From: an uncultured Dysgonomonas sp.
GTDB taxonomy: Bacteria; Bacteroidota; Bacteroidia; Bacteroidales; Dysgonomonadaceae
Direction of reading: 5' to 3'
Length of the DNA: 9,063 nt
Assembly: GCA_937875275.1 (NCBI GenBank)
Contig: CALNCC010000084.1
Coordinates: forward strand, 1-9,063
Shown: one piece after another, positions 1 through 5,635 of the stretch
How the letters are laid out: every line of letters starts with the position of its first letter
How positions within the stretch are numbered: position 1 is the stretch's first letter
Program-made: the position numbers and the translations under genes
The notes under the pieces: generated by a model
The model's database searches: none
The model's input: only the letters and a program-made list of their open reading frames with translations
What the model was told of the DNA's origin: nothing

Positions 1-72
1 GCGAAAAACGGGGCTCGAACCCGCGACCCCAACCTTGGGAAGGTTGTGCTCTACCGGCTGAGCTACTTTCGC
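1..72 (-). tRNA. tRNA-Gly, anticodon CCC
   Basis: Read on the minus strand, the sequence folds into a complete cloverleaf. The 7-bp acceptor stem is GCGAAAG with TTTTCGC (G-U at the seventh pair). The D arm is GCTC/GAGC with an AGCCGGTA loop. The anticodon stem is CAACC/GGTTG with loop TTCCCAA, placing CCC at positions 34-36, which reads the glycine codon GGG. The variable loop is GGGTC. The T arm is GCGGG/CCCGT with loop TTCGAGC. The discriminator base and any encoded CCA lie outside the window, so the 3' end of the gene is not visible. The fold and anticodon are seen directly; the glycine identity follows from the genetic code. Confidence 0.96.
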
Positions 73-83
73 GTAAAACGATG

Positions 84-91
84 TAAAAGTA
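84..91 (-). promoter_or_regulatory. possible -7 element for the tRNA-Gly gene
   Basis: The minus strand reads TACTTTTA here, one mismatch from the Bacteroidetes -7 consensus TAnnTTTG. It would start transcription only a few bases before the mature tRNA 5' end at 72. No good TTTG-type -33 element is visible at the expected distance. In an AT-rich stretch such a match can arise by chance, so this is weak. Confidence 0.25.
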
Positions 92-160
92 GTAATATTT
101 CTAAAATAAATAGATGAAGTGTGATTATTTATTACAACTTTTTTTTCTGTAATATAGATG

Positions 161-188
161 CGGCAAAAAGCCCTTCACTACTTTGCCG
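161..188 (-). terminator. hairpin after the 99-aa ORF, possible terminator
   Basis: A perfect 7-bp inverted repeat, CGGCAAA and TTTGCCG, encloses a 14-nt loop. It starts 12 nt beyond the stop of the minus-strand ORF at 201-500, where a terminator or 3'-end-protecting hairpin would be expected. There is no uninterrupted U tract after the stem in the minus direction, so Rho-independent termination is not assured. The structure is seen; its role is inferred. Confidence 0.4.
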
Positions 189-200
189 ATAACCACTTAT

Positions 201-500
201 TTAAAAATGCAATTGACTTTGAATACTATTTGAATCAACAATACGATACCACTTGTCTTTAAGGTATGTTTTCAAATCATCAACCGAGTGTATCTCATTA
301 TTTTCAAAAAAAGAGTTGGGCAGATCGGAAACGTCAACTGTTTGCCATGTGCTGATATTGAGTCCGGCCTCATGTTCGAATAGAGCTGTCTTGTATGTAC
401 TTCTGTTATCTCTCAATTTGTGCTGCATATTCAAAAAATAAACGGCAAGTGTGGGGTTGTGGATTTTCTCGATTTTCACCGATTTAAAACGTTTTCTCAT
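201..500 (-). CDS. hypothetical protein, 99 aa
   Basis: I do not recognise this protein. It is small and soluble-looking, with no signal peptide or membrane segment, a basic N-terminus (MRKRFKSVKIEK) and a more acidic C-terminal half with an aromatic cluster (KDKWYR near residue 83). Several things suggest a real gene. It is an intact ORF in an otherwise non-coding gap. A strong TATCTTTG promoter element lies about 80 bp upstream on the same strand, and a hairpin follows the stop. Its amino-acid make-up is ordinary for a globular protein. There is no Shine-Dalgarno sequence before the ATG, which is normal for Bacteroidetes. It sits upstream of, and co-directional with, the tRNA-Gly gene. Its function is unknown, and a lineage-specific orphan is the simplest reading. 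Confidence 0.6.
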   Translation of the reverse strand: MRKRFKSVKIEKIHNPTLAVYFLNMQHKLRDNRSTYKTALFEHEAGLNISTWQTVDVSDLPNSFFENNEIHSVDDLKTYLKDKWYRIVDSNSIQSQLHF

Positions 501-580
501 TGTCGTAGCTGTGTATGTGTAAGTTTGTTTACGAAAGATGCCCAGCTTGTGTAAAGCTCAAAAGCAATCTCTGCATGGCA

Positions 581-612
581 CAAAGATATGGCATTGCCTT
601 CAAATATGAAAA
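581..612 (-). promoter_or_regulatory. Bacteroidetes-type promoter for the 99-aa ORF
   Basis: The minus strand carries TATCTTTG at 588-581, an exact match to the Bacteroidetes -7 consensus TAnnTTTG. A T-rich TTTT at 612-609, about 20 bp further upstream, could stand in for the TTTG -33 box. Transcription would start near 574 and leave a leader of roughly 75 nt before the ATG at 500. The -7 match is seen directly; promoter activity is inferred. Confidence 0.5.
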
Positions 613-742
613 GCTGTTAGAGCCTTTTAATTTGTTTTTGCATTTTTTTTGTGCTTTCAAATATCCATTCCTCATGAGCCTGCCTCAAATTTCTTATCCA
701 CGACACAGATTCTGACAATCATATGGATATTAAAAAAAATAG

Positions 743-750
743 TATCTTTG
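743..750 (+). promoter_or_regulatory. -7 element of the fabD promoter
   Basis: TATCTTTG matches the Bacteroidetes primary sigma -7 consensus TAnnTTTG exactly and lies 39 bp before the fabD start. The predicted transcription start near 757 gives a short A-rich leader. The -33 box is poorly conserved: no TTTG lies 19-21 bp upstream. The rest of the gap from 501 to 742 is non-coding as far as I can see, apart from the oppositely directed promoter at 581-612. Confidence 0.65.
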
Positions 751-789
751 CATCCTGAAAACAGTAACTAATATTCAAAAAAAATAAAT

Positions 790-1668
790 ATGAAAGCATA
801 CGTATTCCCTGGACAGGGAGCGCAATTTGTGGGGATGGGTAAAGATCTTTACGAGACATCCGAAACAGCAAAAGAACTATTCGAAAAAGCAAATGAGATA
901 CTTGGCTTCAGAATCACCGACCTGATGTTTGCCGGAACAGACGAAGATCTGCGTCAAACAAAAGTTACTCAACCGGCAATCTTCTTGCACTCGGTTATTT
1001 TGGCAAAAACGATGGACGACTTTAAACCCGATATGGTGGCTGGTCATTCGTTGGGCGAGTTTTCGGCACTTGTTGCAACCGGAGCTTTGAGTTTCGAAGA
1101 TGGACTAAAATTGGTATACAAACGCGCACTTGCTATGCAAAAAGCGTGTGAAATGAACCCATCTACAATGGCAGCGGTTCTTGCTCTTCCCGATGAGAAA
1201 GTCGAGGAAGTCTGTGCTTCGATAACAGATGAGGTGGTTGTCCCAGCTAACTACAACTGCCCCGGACAAATAGTGATATCGGGATCGGATGCAGGAATAG
1301 ATAAGGCTTGCGAATTATTATTAGCTGCCGGAGCAAAGAGAGCCTTGAAACTGAAGGTTGGCGGAGCGTTCCACTCGCCACTGATGGAGCCGGCAAAAGT
1401 AGAATTGTCGGAAGCGATAAGTGCTACGAATTTCAACAAACCGATGTGCCCTGTTTACCAGAACGTAACAACAAAGGGCGAGACAGACCCGGCTGAGATA
1501 AAGAAAAATCTTGTAGCTCAACTTACGGCACCCGTTAAGTGGACTCAATCGGTAGAGCACATGGTTGCTGATGGAGCAGTAGAATTTGTCGAACTTGGTC
1601 CGGGTAGTGTATTACAAGGTTTGGTTAAGAAAATAGCCAAAGAGGTAGCTACCAGCGGAAAGCAATAA
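790..1668 (+). CDS. fabD: malonyl-CoA:ACP transacylase FabD
   Basis: FabD transfers the malonyl group from malonyl-CoA to acyl carrier protein, loading the elongation substrate of type II fatty-acid synthesis in the cytoplasm. The 292-aa length is typical of the family. The N-terminal GQGAQ motif at residues 8-12 contributes to the oxyanion hole. The nucleophile is Ser87 in GHSLGE (85-90). Arg112 in YKRALAMQ would bind the malonyl carboxylate. His195 in GGAFHSPLM is the catalytic base. The NCPGQIVISG stretch around 156-165 and the late ELGPGSVLQGL segment are also family hallmarks. The start is fixed by MKAYVFPGQG, which aligns with the usual FabD N-terminus. The leader is A-rich with no Shine-Dalgarno. 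No other fab genes flank it; a hairpin and then rmlD follow. No odd residues or truncation are seen. Confidence 0.97.
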   Translation: MKAYVFPGQGAQFVGMGKDLYETSETAKELFEKANEILGFRITDLMFAGTDEDLRQTKVTQPAIFLHSVILAKTMDDFKPDMVAGHSLGEFSALVATGALSFEDGLKLVYKRALAMQKACEMNPSTMAAVLALPDEKVEEVCASITDEVVVPANYNCPGQIVISGSDAGIDKACELLLAAGAKRALKLKVGGAFHSPLMEPAKVELSEAISATNFNKPMCPVYQNVTTKGETDPAEIKKNLVAQLTAPVKWTQSVEHMVADGAVEFVELGPGSVLQGLVKKIAKEVATSGKQ

Positions 1669-1692
1669 TTGTAAATTAAAAATATGCAGCCA

Positions 1693-1717
1693 GTAAGCGG
1701 CATTCATTGCCGCTTAC
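1693..1717 (+). repeat. perfect 10-bp hairpin between fabD and rmlD
   Basis: GTAAGCGGCA at 1693-1702 and TGCCGCTTAC at 1708-1717 form a perfect inverted repeat with a 5-nt loop (TTCAT). It starts 25 nt past the fabD stop. Unlike a standard intrinsic terminator, the stem is not followed by a U tract (ACTGTTCTA comes next). It may protect the fabD 3' end, terminate weakly, or regulate read-through into rmlD. It also overlaps the first nominal in-frame ATG (1684) of the rmlD reading frame, which argues against that start. Confidence 0.7.
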
Positions 1718-1737
1718 ACTGTTCTAAGAGGAAACTT

Positions 1738-2685
1738 ATGCCATTCTTTACAGGAAACAAACAAAGCGGAGATGAAAAAGAAATCGCAAAAAATACGATT
1801 GCCTTTTTCGAATTGGTGCAAAAGAACATACTCGTTACGGGAGGAAACGGACAATTAGGTAGTGAGCTTCAACGAGTTCAACTCAAGGCTGAAGATAATC
1901 TGAAATTCTTTTTCACAGATGTCGACACTCTCGATATAACCGACAGAAACGCCTTAGACACTTTTGTCAAAGCGAATAATATCCGTTATATAATCAACTG
2001 TGCAGCTTATACGGCTGTGGACAAGGCAGAGGACGACATTGACCTGTGCTACAAGATAAACCGGGATGCTGTGGCTAATATCGCAGCAGTTGCGGCAGAC
2101 AACAAAGCAAAGGTTGTTCATGTATCTACTGACTATGTTTTTGACGGAACTAAAACAACATCGTACGTGGAAAGCGATCCCGTTAGCCCTCGTTCGGTTT
2201 ATGGAAGATCGAAACAAGAAGGGGAAGCCGAGTTGCTGCGCTTATGTCCGCAATCGGTAGTCATAAGAACCGCTTGGCTGTACTCTATATACGGAAACAA
2301 CTTTGTGAAAACAATGATCCGCTTAGGCAAGGAACGTGAAGCATTGAGCGTTGTGGCAGATCAGACCGGCACTCCAACCAATGCGGCGGACTTAGCGGCG
2401 GCTATTGTTGATATCATCAGATATGCAGAAGCGAAAGAGCTTGTGCCGGGCATATATCACTTCAGCAATGAGGGAGTTACCACGTGGTACGACTTCACAT
2501 TAGCTATTCATCGCGAAGCCGGAATAACTACGTGCAAGGTGAGTCCGATAACTACCGCAGAATATCCGACAAAAGCCACCCGACCACAATACAGTGTGTT
2601 GGACAAGACAAAGATCAAAACCACATTTGGGCTTTCTATTCCTCAATGGGAAGATAGTTTACGTAAGTGTATCGAGGAACTATAA
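1738..2685 (+). CDS. rfbD: dTDP-4-dehydrorhamnose reductase RmlD
   Basis: RmlD catalyses the last step of dTDP-L-rhamnose synthesis, the NAD(P)H-dependent reduction of dTDP-4-keto-L-rhamnose, supplying rhamnose for surface polysaccharide. It is an extended short-chain dehydrogenase. Counting from this start, the Rossmann dinucleotide loop VTGGNGQLG is near residues 33-41, the active-site HVSTDYVFDG near 128-137 (Thr131), and the YxxxK pair is Tyr155/Lys159 in SVYGRSKQEGE. The start is uncertain. Family members usually begin right at KNILVTGG, which would mean the GTG at 1816 (289 aa). ATG 1738 is preferred here because AAGAGG lies 6 nt upstream; it adds 26 unfamiliar residues (315 aa). An ATG at 1684 is also in frame but is covered by the fabD-rmlD hairpin. 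rmlA, rmlB and rmlC are not in the window. An intrinsic terminator follows. Confidence 0.93.
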   Translation: MPFFTGNKQSGDEKEIAKNTIAFFELVQKNILVTGGNGQLGSELQRVQLKAEDNLKFFFTDVDTLDITDRNALDTFVKANNIRYIINCAAYTAVDKAEDDIDLCYKINRDAVANIAAVAADNKAKVVHVSTDYVFDGTKTTSYVESDPVSPRSVYGRSKQEGEAELLRLCPQSVVIRTAWLYSIYGNNFVKTMIRLGKEREALSVVADQTGTPTNAADLAAAIVDIIRYAEAKELVPGIYHFSNEGVTTWYDFTLAIHREAGITTCKVSPITTAEYPTKATRPQYSVLDKTKIKTTFGLSIPQWEDSLRKCIEEL

Positions 2686-2711
2686 TAGACTCGTCCGATT
2701 TCAGATAATCT

Positions 2712-2751
2712 CAGTTTCACCTGTATAAATCAAGTGAGACTGTTTTTTTTT
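2712..2751 (+). terminator. Rho-independent terminator after rmlD
   Basis: CAGTTTCAC at 2712-2720 pairs with GTGAGACTG at 2734-2742 (nine pairs including one G-U) around a 13-nt loop. An uninterrupted run of nine T residues follows at once. It begins 27 nt after the rmlD stop and marks the end of the fabD/rmlD transcription unit. Confidence 0.85.
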
Positions 2752-2822
2752 GCTCCTAATATGGTCTTTATTTATGTGATATTTGACATAGAATCAGTCT
2801 TAACAACAGTATGAGAAACATT

Positions 2823-2841
2823 ATTCTTTTGTTAAAAGAAT
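2823..2841. repeat. 8-bp AT-rich inverted repeat
   Basis: ATTCTTTT and AAAAGAAT form a perfect inverted repeat around a GTT loop, in the AT-rich gap between the rmlD terminator and the recJ promoter. The low GC makes a stable RNA hairpin unlikely. It could be a protein-binding site or chance. The rest of 2752-2877 shows no ORF of note. Confidence 0.35.
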
Positions 2842-2877
2842 TTACAATAAGAAACCTTAAAATCCGTATATATATAT

Positions 2878-2885
2878 TATCTTTA
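2878..2885 (+). promoter_or_regulatory. probable -7 element of the recJ operon promoter
   Basis: TATCTTTA differs from the Bacteroidetes consensus TAnnTTTG only in the last base and follows a TATATATATAT run. It would start transcription near 2892, just at the foot of the first hairpin of the leader. No clear -33 TTTG is present at 19-21 bp. It is the best promoter candidate between the terminator at 2712-2751 and the recJ ATG. Confidence 0.45.
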
Positions 2886-2892
2886 CAAACTT

Positions 2893-2982
2893 GGATATGG
2901 TAGATTAATTTACCAGGATATCCATCCGGACGTCGGTAAACACGTTTACAATGCAGCGTCGATTAGTGTTTGTAAAACACTA
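2893..2982 (+). promoter_or_regulatory. structured 5' leader of recJ, three hairpins
   Basis: About 120 nt separate the predicted transcript start from the recJ ATG, and the stretch contains three consecutive inverted repeats. The first is GGATAT-GGTA (2893-2902) with TACC-AGG-ATATCC (2911-2923), with a 3-nt bulge. The second is GTAAA (2936-2940) with TTTAC (2945-2949). The third is TAGTGTTT (2964-2971) with AAACACTA (2975-2982), perfect with a 3-nt loop. GTAAACAC at 2936-2943 can also pair with GTGTTTGT at 2966-2973, so hairpins two and three compete with that alternative. An A/G-rich stretch then leads to the ATG at 3015. I recognise no known riboswitch consensus. The base pairing is visible on paper; a regulatory role is inference. 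Confidence 0.4.
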
Positions 2983-3014
2983 TCTGAAAGGAAAAGAAAG
3001 AAAAACTATATATA

Positions 3015-4322
3015 ATGATTTACAGATGGAATTACGAAGCTCTTACATATCCACAAAATCAAAAAAAAGATGACTTAGCCGCAAGACTCGGTATCAGCCC
3101 TATTCTGTGCGAACTACTAAAGAAAAGAGGTATAGAAACAGAGGAGGATGCTGTGCGTTTTTTTAAGCCGAATTTTAAGGATTTGCATGATCCATTCTTG
3201 TTGCCGGACATGGATAAAGCAATAAAAAGAATTGAAAAGGCCTTAGGAGAGAAAGAGCGTATTTTGGTATATGGAGACTATGATGTTGACGGAACAACTG
3301 CTGTCGCATTAGTTTACAAATTTTTAAGACGGTTTTCGACCAACATCGATTACTATATCCCCGACCGTTACGATGAAGGGTATGGCATCTCGGAGCAAAG
3401 CATCGACTATGCCGAAGAAACCAATGTGAAACTGATTATAGCTCTTGATTGTGGAATCAAGGCTGTAGCTAAGGTGGCGTATGCTAAAAGCAAAGGAATC
3501 GATTTCGTTATCGGCGATCATCACATGCCCGATGACGTATTGCCCGATGCTGTTGCTGTCGTTGATGCGAAACGCAAAGATTCGCAATATCCTTACGAAC
3601 ATCTGTCCGGCTGTGGGGTCGGATTCAAACTGGTGCAAGCATTGGCGCAAAACAACAAAATCCCTTTCAATGAAATAACAGAATTGTTGGATATGGTGGC
3701 GGTAAGTATCGCCTCCGACATTGTACCTATTACCGGCGAAAACAGAGTGCTGGTACATTACGGGTTGAAACAACTGAATTCTAATCCTTCACTCGGATTG
3801 AAAGGAATCATCAACATCTGCGGTCTGCTACACAAAGACAACATCACGGTTAGCGATATTATCTTCAAAATAGGTCCCCGCATCAATGCTTCGGGACGTA
3901 TGATGAATGGTAAAGAAGCCGTAGATTTGCTCTTGGCAAGCAGCATAGAAGATGCTTTGGAGAAAAGCCGCAACATAGATCATTACAACGACGATCGACG
4001 AGAATTGGATAAGAGAATTACCGATGAGGCCAATACCTTCATCGATGAAAATATAGATATCACGAAGAAAAAAAGCATCGTTATCTATGACGAAAGCTGG
4101 CACAAGGGTGTAATAGGAATCGTAGCATCGCGCCTGACAGAGAAGTATCTGCGCCCGGTGATCGTTCTTACTAAATCGCATGATTTGATAACAGGATCGG
4201 CACGCTCAGTAATGGGATTCGATATATACAAAGCGATAGAGTCGTGTAAAGATATACTCGAAAACTTTGGTGGACACACCTATGCCGCAGGGCTGTCCAC
4301 CGCGAGCTGGGCTTCCGCGTGA
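3015..4322 (+). CDS. recJ: RecJ N-terminal part, DHH and DHHA1 domains (435 aa)
   Basis: This ORF holds the catalytic core. Visible motifs are GDYDVDG at residues 87-93, ALDCG with Asp145, GDHH at 167-170 and SIASDIVP with Asp235, which are the metal-binding acidic and histidine residues of the DHH phosphoesterase domain. GPRINASGRM at 287-296 follows. The DHHA1 part shows DESWHKGVIGIVASRL at 359-374, GSARS at 394-398 and GGHTYAAG at 419-426. Residues 428-435 (STASWASA) come from the insertion and do not belong to the family. The C-terminal OB-like domain is lost, so the product would probably bind DNA poorly if it is stable. The start at MIYRWNYEAL is the only ATG fitting the usual N-terminus. 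No Shine-Dalgarno is present at normal spacing, only an A/G-rich stretch. Confidence 0.8.
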   Translation: MIYRWNYEALTYPQNQKKDDLAARLGISPILCELLKKRGIETEEDAVRFFKPNFKDLHDPFLLPDMDKAIKRIEKALGEKERILVYGDYDVDGTTAVALVYKFLRRFSTNIDYYIPDRYDEGYGISEQSIDYAEETNVKLIIALDCGIKAVAKVAYAKSKGIDFVIGDHHMPDDVLPDAVAVVDAKRKDSQYPYEHLSGCGVGFKLVQALAQNNKIPFNEITELLDMVAVSIASDIVPITGENRVLVHYGLKQLNSNPSLGLKGIINICGLLHKDNITVSDIIFKIGPRINASGRMMNGKEAVDLLLASSIEDALEKSRNIDHYNDDRRELDKRITDEANTFIDENIDITKKKSIVIYDESWHKGVIGIVASRLTEKYLRPVIVLTKSHDLITGSARSVMGFDIYKAIESCKDILENFGGHTYAAGLSTASWASA

Positions 4323-4335
4323 CGGGTGTGCTGTC
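4298..4335. other. 38-bp GC-rich insertion with 6-bp flanking repeat
   Basis: The segment has 27 G or C among 38 bases (71%), clearly above the sequence around it. It ends with GCTGTC, which also stands directly before it at 4292-4297, so exact borders can slide by up to 6 bp. Its length is not a multiple of three, hence the frameshift in recJ. I see no convincing terminal inverted repeats and no second copy in the window. It is too short for an IS element or a typical MITE. Possible origins are templated insertion during repair, excision residue of a larger element, or an assembly chimera. Confidence 0.75.
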
Positions 4336-4777
4336 GCTGAAGGAGGAGAATTTGGCTGAATTTAAGAGACGATTCGAAGAGTTGTCGAAAGAAATGATTG
4401 CTCCCGAAATGATGATGCCTCAGATAGATGTCGATGCCGAATTACCGTTCCACGATATAAACAATAAGTTCTTGAACGACCTGATGAAGTTTGCTCCATT
4501 TGGCCCCGAAAATGACAACCCGATTTTCGTTACTCGCAACGTAGAAGATTATGGAACGAGCAAACTTGTGGGCAAAGGAAATATCCATCTCAAGCTGGAA
4601 ATGATAGATCAAACCAGCGCAGCACCGGTCAATGGTATTGCATTTCGTCAGCACGAGGCATACTCGATGGTTAAGAATGGACGTCCGTTCGATATATGCT
4701 ATACGTTGGAAGAAAATGTGCATAATGGAAAAACGAACATTCAATTATACATAAAAGACATTGACGTCAACCAATAA
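4319..4777 (+). CDS. RecJ C-terminal part, OB-like domain (152 aa)
   Basis: After five insertion-derived codons (GTG ACG GGT GTG CTG), the product continues with native RecJ sequence from SLKEENLAEF. It shows MKFAPFGPENDNPIF near residues 58-72, the usual link into the RecJ C-terminal domain, and then a beta-rich region (GKGNIHLKLEM, PVNGIAFR, FDICYTLEENV, TNIQLYIKDI) typical of the OB-like DNA-binding domain. Its GTG overlaps the TGA of the upstream part as GTGA, an arrangement known to allow re-initiation by terminating ribosomes. There is no good Shine-Dalgarno before it. Whether it is translated at all is unknown. The MBL-fold lipoprotein gene follows after 12 nt. Confidence 0.6.
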   Translation: MTGVLSLKEENLAEFKRRFEELSKEMIAPEMMMPQIDVDAELPFHDINNKFLNDLMKFAPFGPENDNPIFVTRNVEDYGTSKLVGKGNIHLKLEMIDQTSAAPVNGIAFRQHEAYSMVKNGRPFDICYTLEENVHNGKTNIQLYIKDIDVNQ

Positions 4778-4789
4778 AAAACGAAGTGT

Positions 4790-5623
4790 ATGAGAACGAG
4801 ATTTTCCTTGATTGCTATCATATTCACAGTTTTGTTGTCGTCGTGCGGACAAAAAGCCGCTAATGACGCCGGCACTTCCGACATTACTTCCGACACGACA
4901 GAGCGAAAGAATGTTGCACAACAATATGAGGTACAGTCAGGGAAATACATACCTGCCGATCGTTACTATACAGGAAAAGACACGTTATATCTGACCCTTA
5001 TCGGACACGCTTCGCTCATGTTCGAATACAAAGGAGCGGTCATACATATCGATCCGTACTCGAAGGTGGCTGACTATACACGGTTGCCAAAAGCCAATGT
5101 GGTGTTACTGACCCATGAGCATGGCGACCATCTCGACTCGTTGGCAATAAGCGAAGTGGCAACGGGAGATACGAAGTTCATAATGACGAAAGCCTGTCGC
5201 GAAATATTAGGCTTTGGCGAGGTGGTTGGCAACAATGAGATTGCGGCACTTCATCCGATAGATATACTTGCAGTTCCGGCATACAACATGATTCATAAAC
5301 GACCCGATGGAGAGTTTTATCATCCTCAGGGTCGAGGAAACGGTTATTTGCTCAACTTCGACGGGTTGACCGTATATGTAGCCGGAGACACAGAGGACAT
5401 ACCCGAAATGGAAAGTCTGAAAGAGAAGAATATCGACATCGCCTTCTTGCCAAAGAATTTGCCATACACGATGACTGACGCGATGTTTGTAAATGCGGCA
5501 AAGATGTGTATGCCAAAATATCTGTATCCGTATCACATGACCGAATTTGATAAGAAAAAGATTGGTGATGCGTTGTCGGATACAATGATAAGCCTCATCG
5601 TGAAGCCCATGTCGAACCTCTGA
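4790..5623 (+). CDS. MBL-fold metallo-hydrolase lipoprotein
   Basis: This 277-aa protein begins with a lipoprotein signal: basic MRTR, a hydrophobic stretch, and lipobox LLSSC with Cys19 as the lipidated residue. It should therefore be membrane-anchored outside the cytoplasm. A low-complexity linker rich in D, T, S and E (about residues 24-40) precedes the metallo-beta-lactamase fold, which starts near LTLIGHASLMFEYKG (68-82). Probable metal ligands are His109, His111, Asp113 and His114 in THEHGDH, His178 in FYHPQGRGNGY, Asp200 in AGDTE, and His249 in YPYHM. The pattern fits the UlaG/UPF0173-like branch (Lactamase_B_2/3) rather than true beta-lactamases. The substrate cannot be told. It lies 12 nt after recJ and 12 nt before recQ, so it is probably co-transcribed with both, although they act in the cytoplasm. 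Confidence 0.88.
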   Translation: MRTRFSLIAIIFTVLLSSCGQKAANDAGTSDITSDTTERKNVAQQYEVQSGKYIPADRYYTGKDTLYLTLIGHASLMFEYKGAVIHIDPYSKVADYTRLPKANVVLLTHEHGDHLDSLAISEVATGDTKFIMTKACREILGFGEVVGNNEIAALHPIDILAVPAYNMIHKRPDGEFYHPQGRGNGYLLNFDGLTVYVAGDTEDIPEMESLKEKNIDIAFLPKNLPYTMTDAMFVNAAKMCMPKYLYPYHMTEFDKKKIGDALSDTMISLIVKPMSNL

Positions 5624-5635
5624 CCATAACAACTG

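Larger units (their letters stand above)
3015..4777 (+). pseudogene. recJ: recJ interrupted by a 38-bp insertion
   Basis: RecJ is the cytoplasmic 5'-to-3' single-strand DNA exonuclease used in RecF-pathway recombination, mismatch repair and fork processing. Two ORFs in different frames together make one RecJ. The first ends GGHTYAAGL plus eight stray codons and a TGA at 4320. The second resumes with LSLKEENLAEFKRRFEE. Deleting 38 bp between the two copies of GCTGTC (4292-4297 and 4330-4335) joins them without loss or gain of a residue at GGHTYAAGLSLKEEN. The restored gene has 574 codons, the usual RecJ length in this group. No other stop or frame change is seen. As written the gene is broken after the DHHA1 domain. 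The reading could instead reflect an assembly error, a split functional gene or ribosomal bypass. Confidence 0.85.

Noticed and set aside
515..715. Plus-strand 66-aa ORF before fabD
   Set aside because: It overlaps the minus-strand promoter region, has low-complexity F/L-rich sequence with no family resemblance and no promoter of its own, and ends just before the fabD promoter. Probably random.
1684..1737. Coding sequence of rmlD starting at ATG 1684
   Set aside because: The stretch contains a perfect 10-bp hairpin typical of an intergenic element. The residues it would encode are unlike RmlD, and a better-placed ATG with Shine-Dalgarno follows at 1738.
3324..3773. Minus-strand 149-aa ORF inside recJ
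   Set aside because: It is entirely antisense to the conserved DHH domain of recJ, and its composition is that of a shadow frame.
4298..4335. The recJ insertion as a remnant IS or MITE
   Set aside because: There are no convincing terminal inverted repeats, it is only 38 bp long, and no second copy is in the window. A 6-bp duplication alone does not prove transposition.
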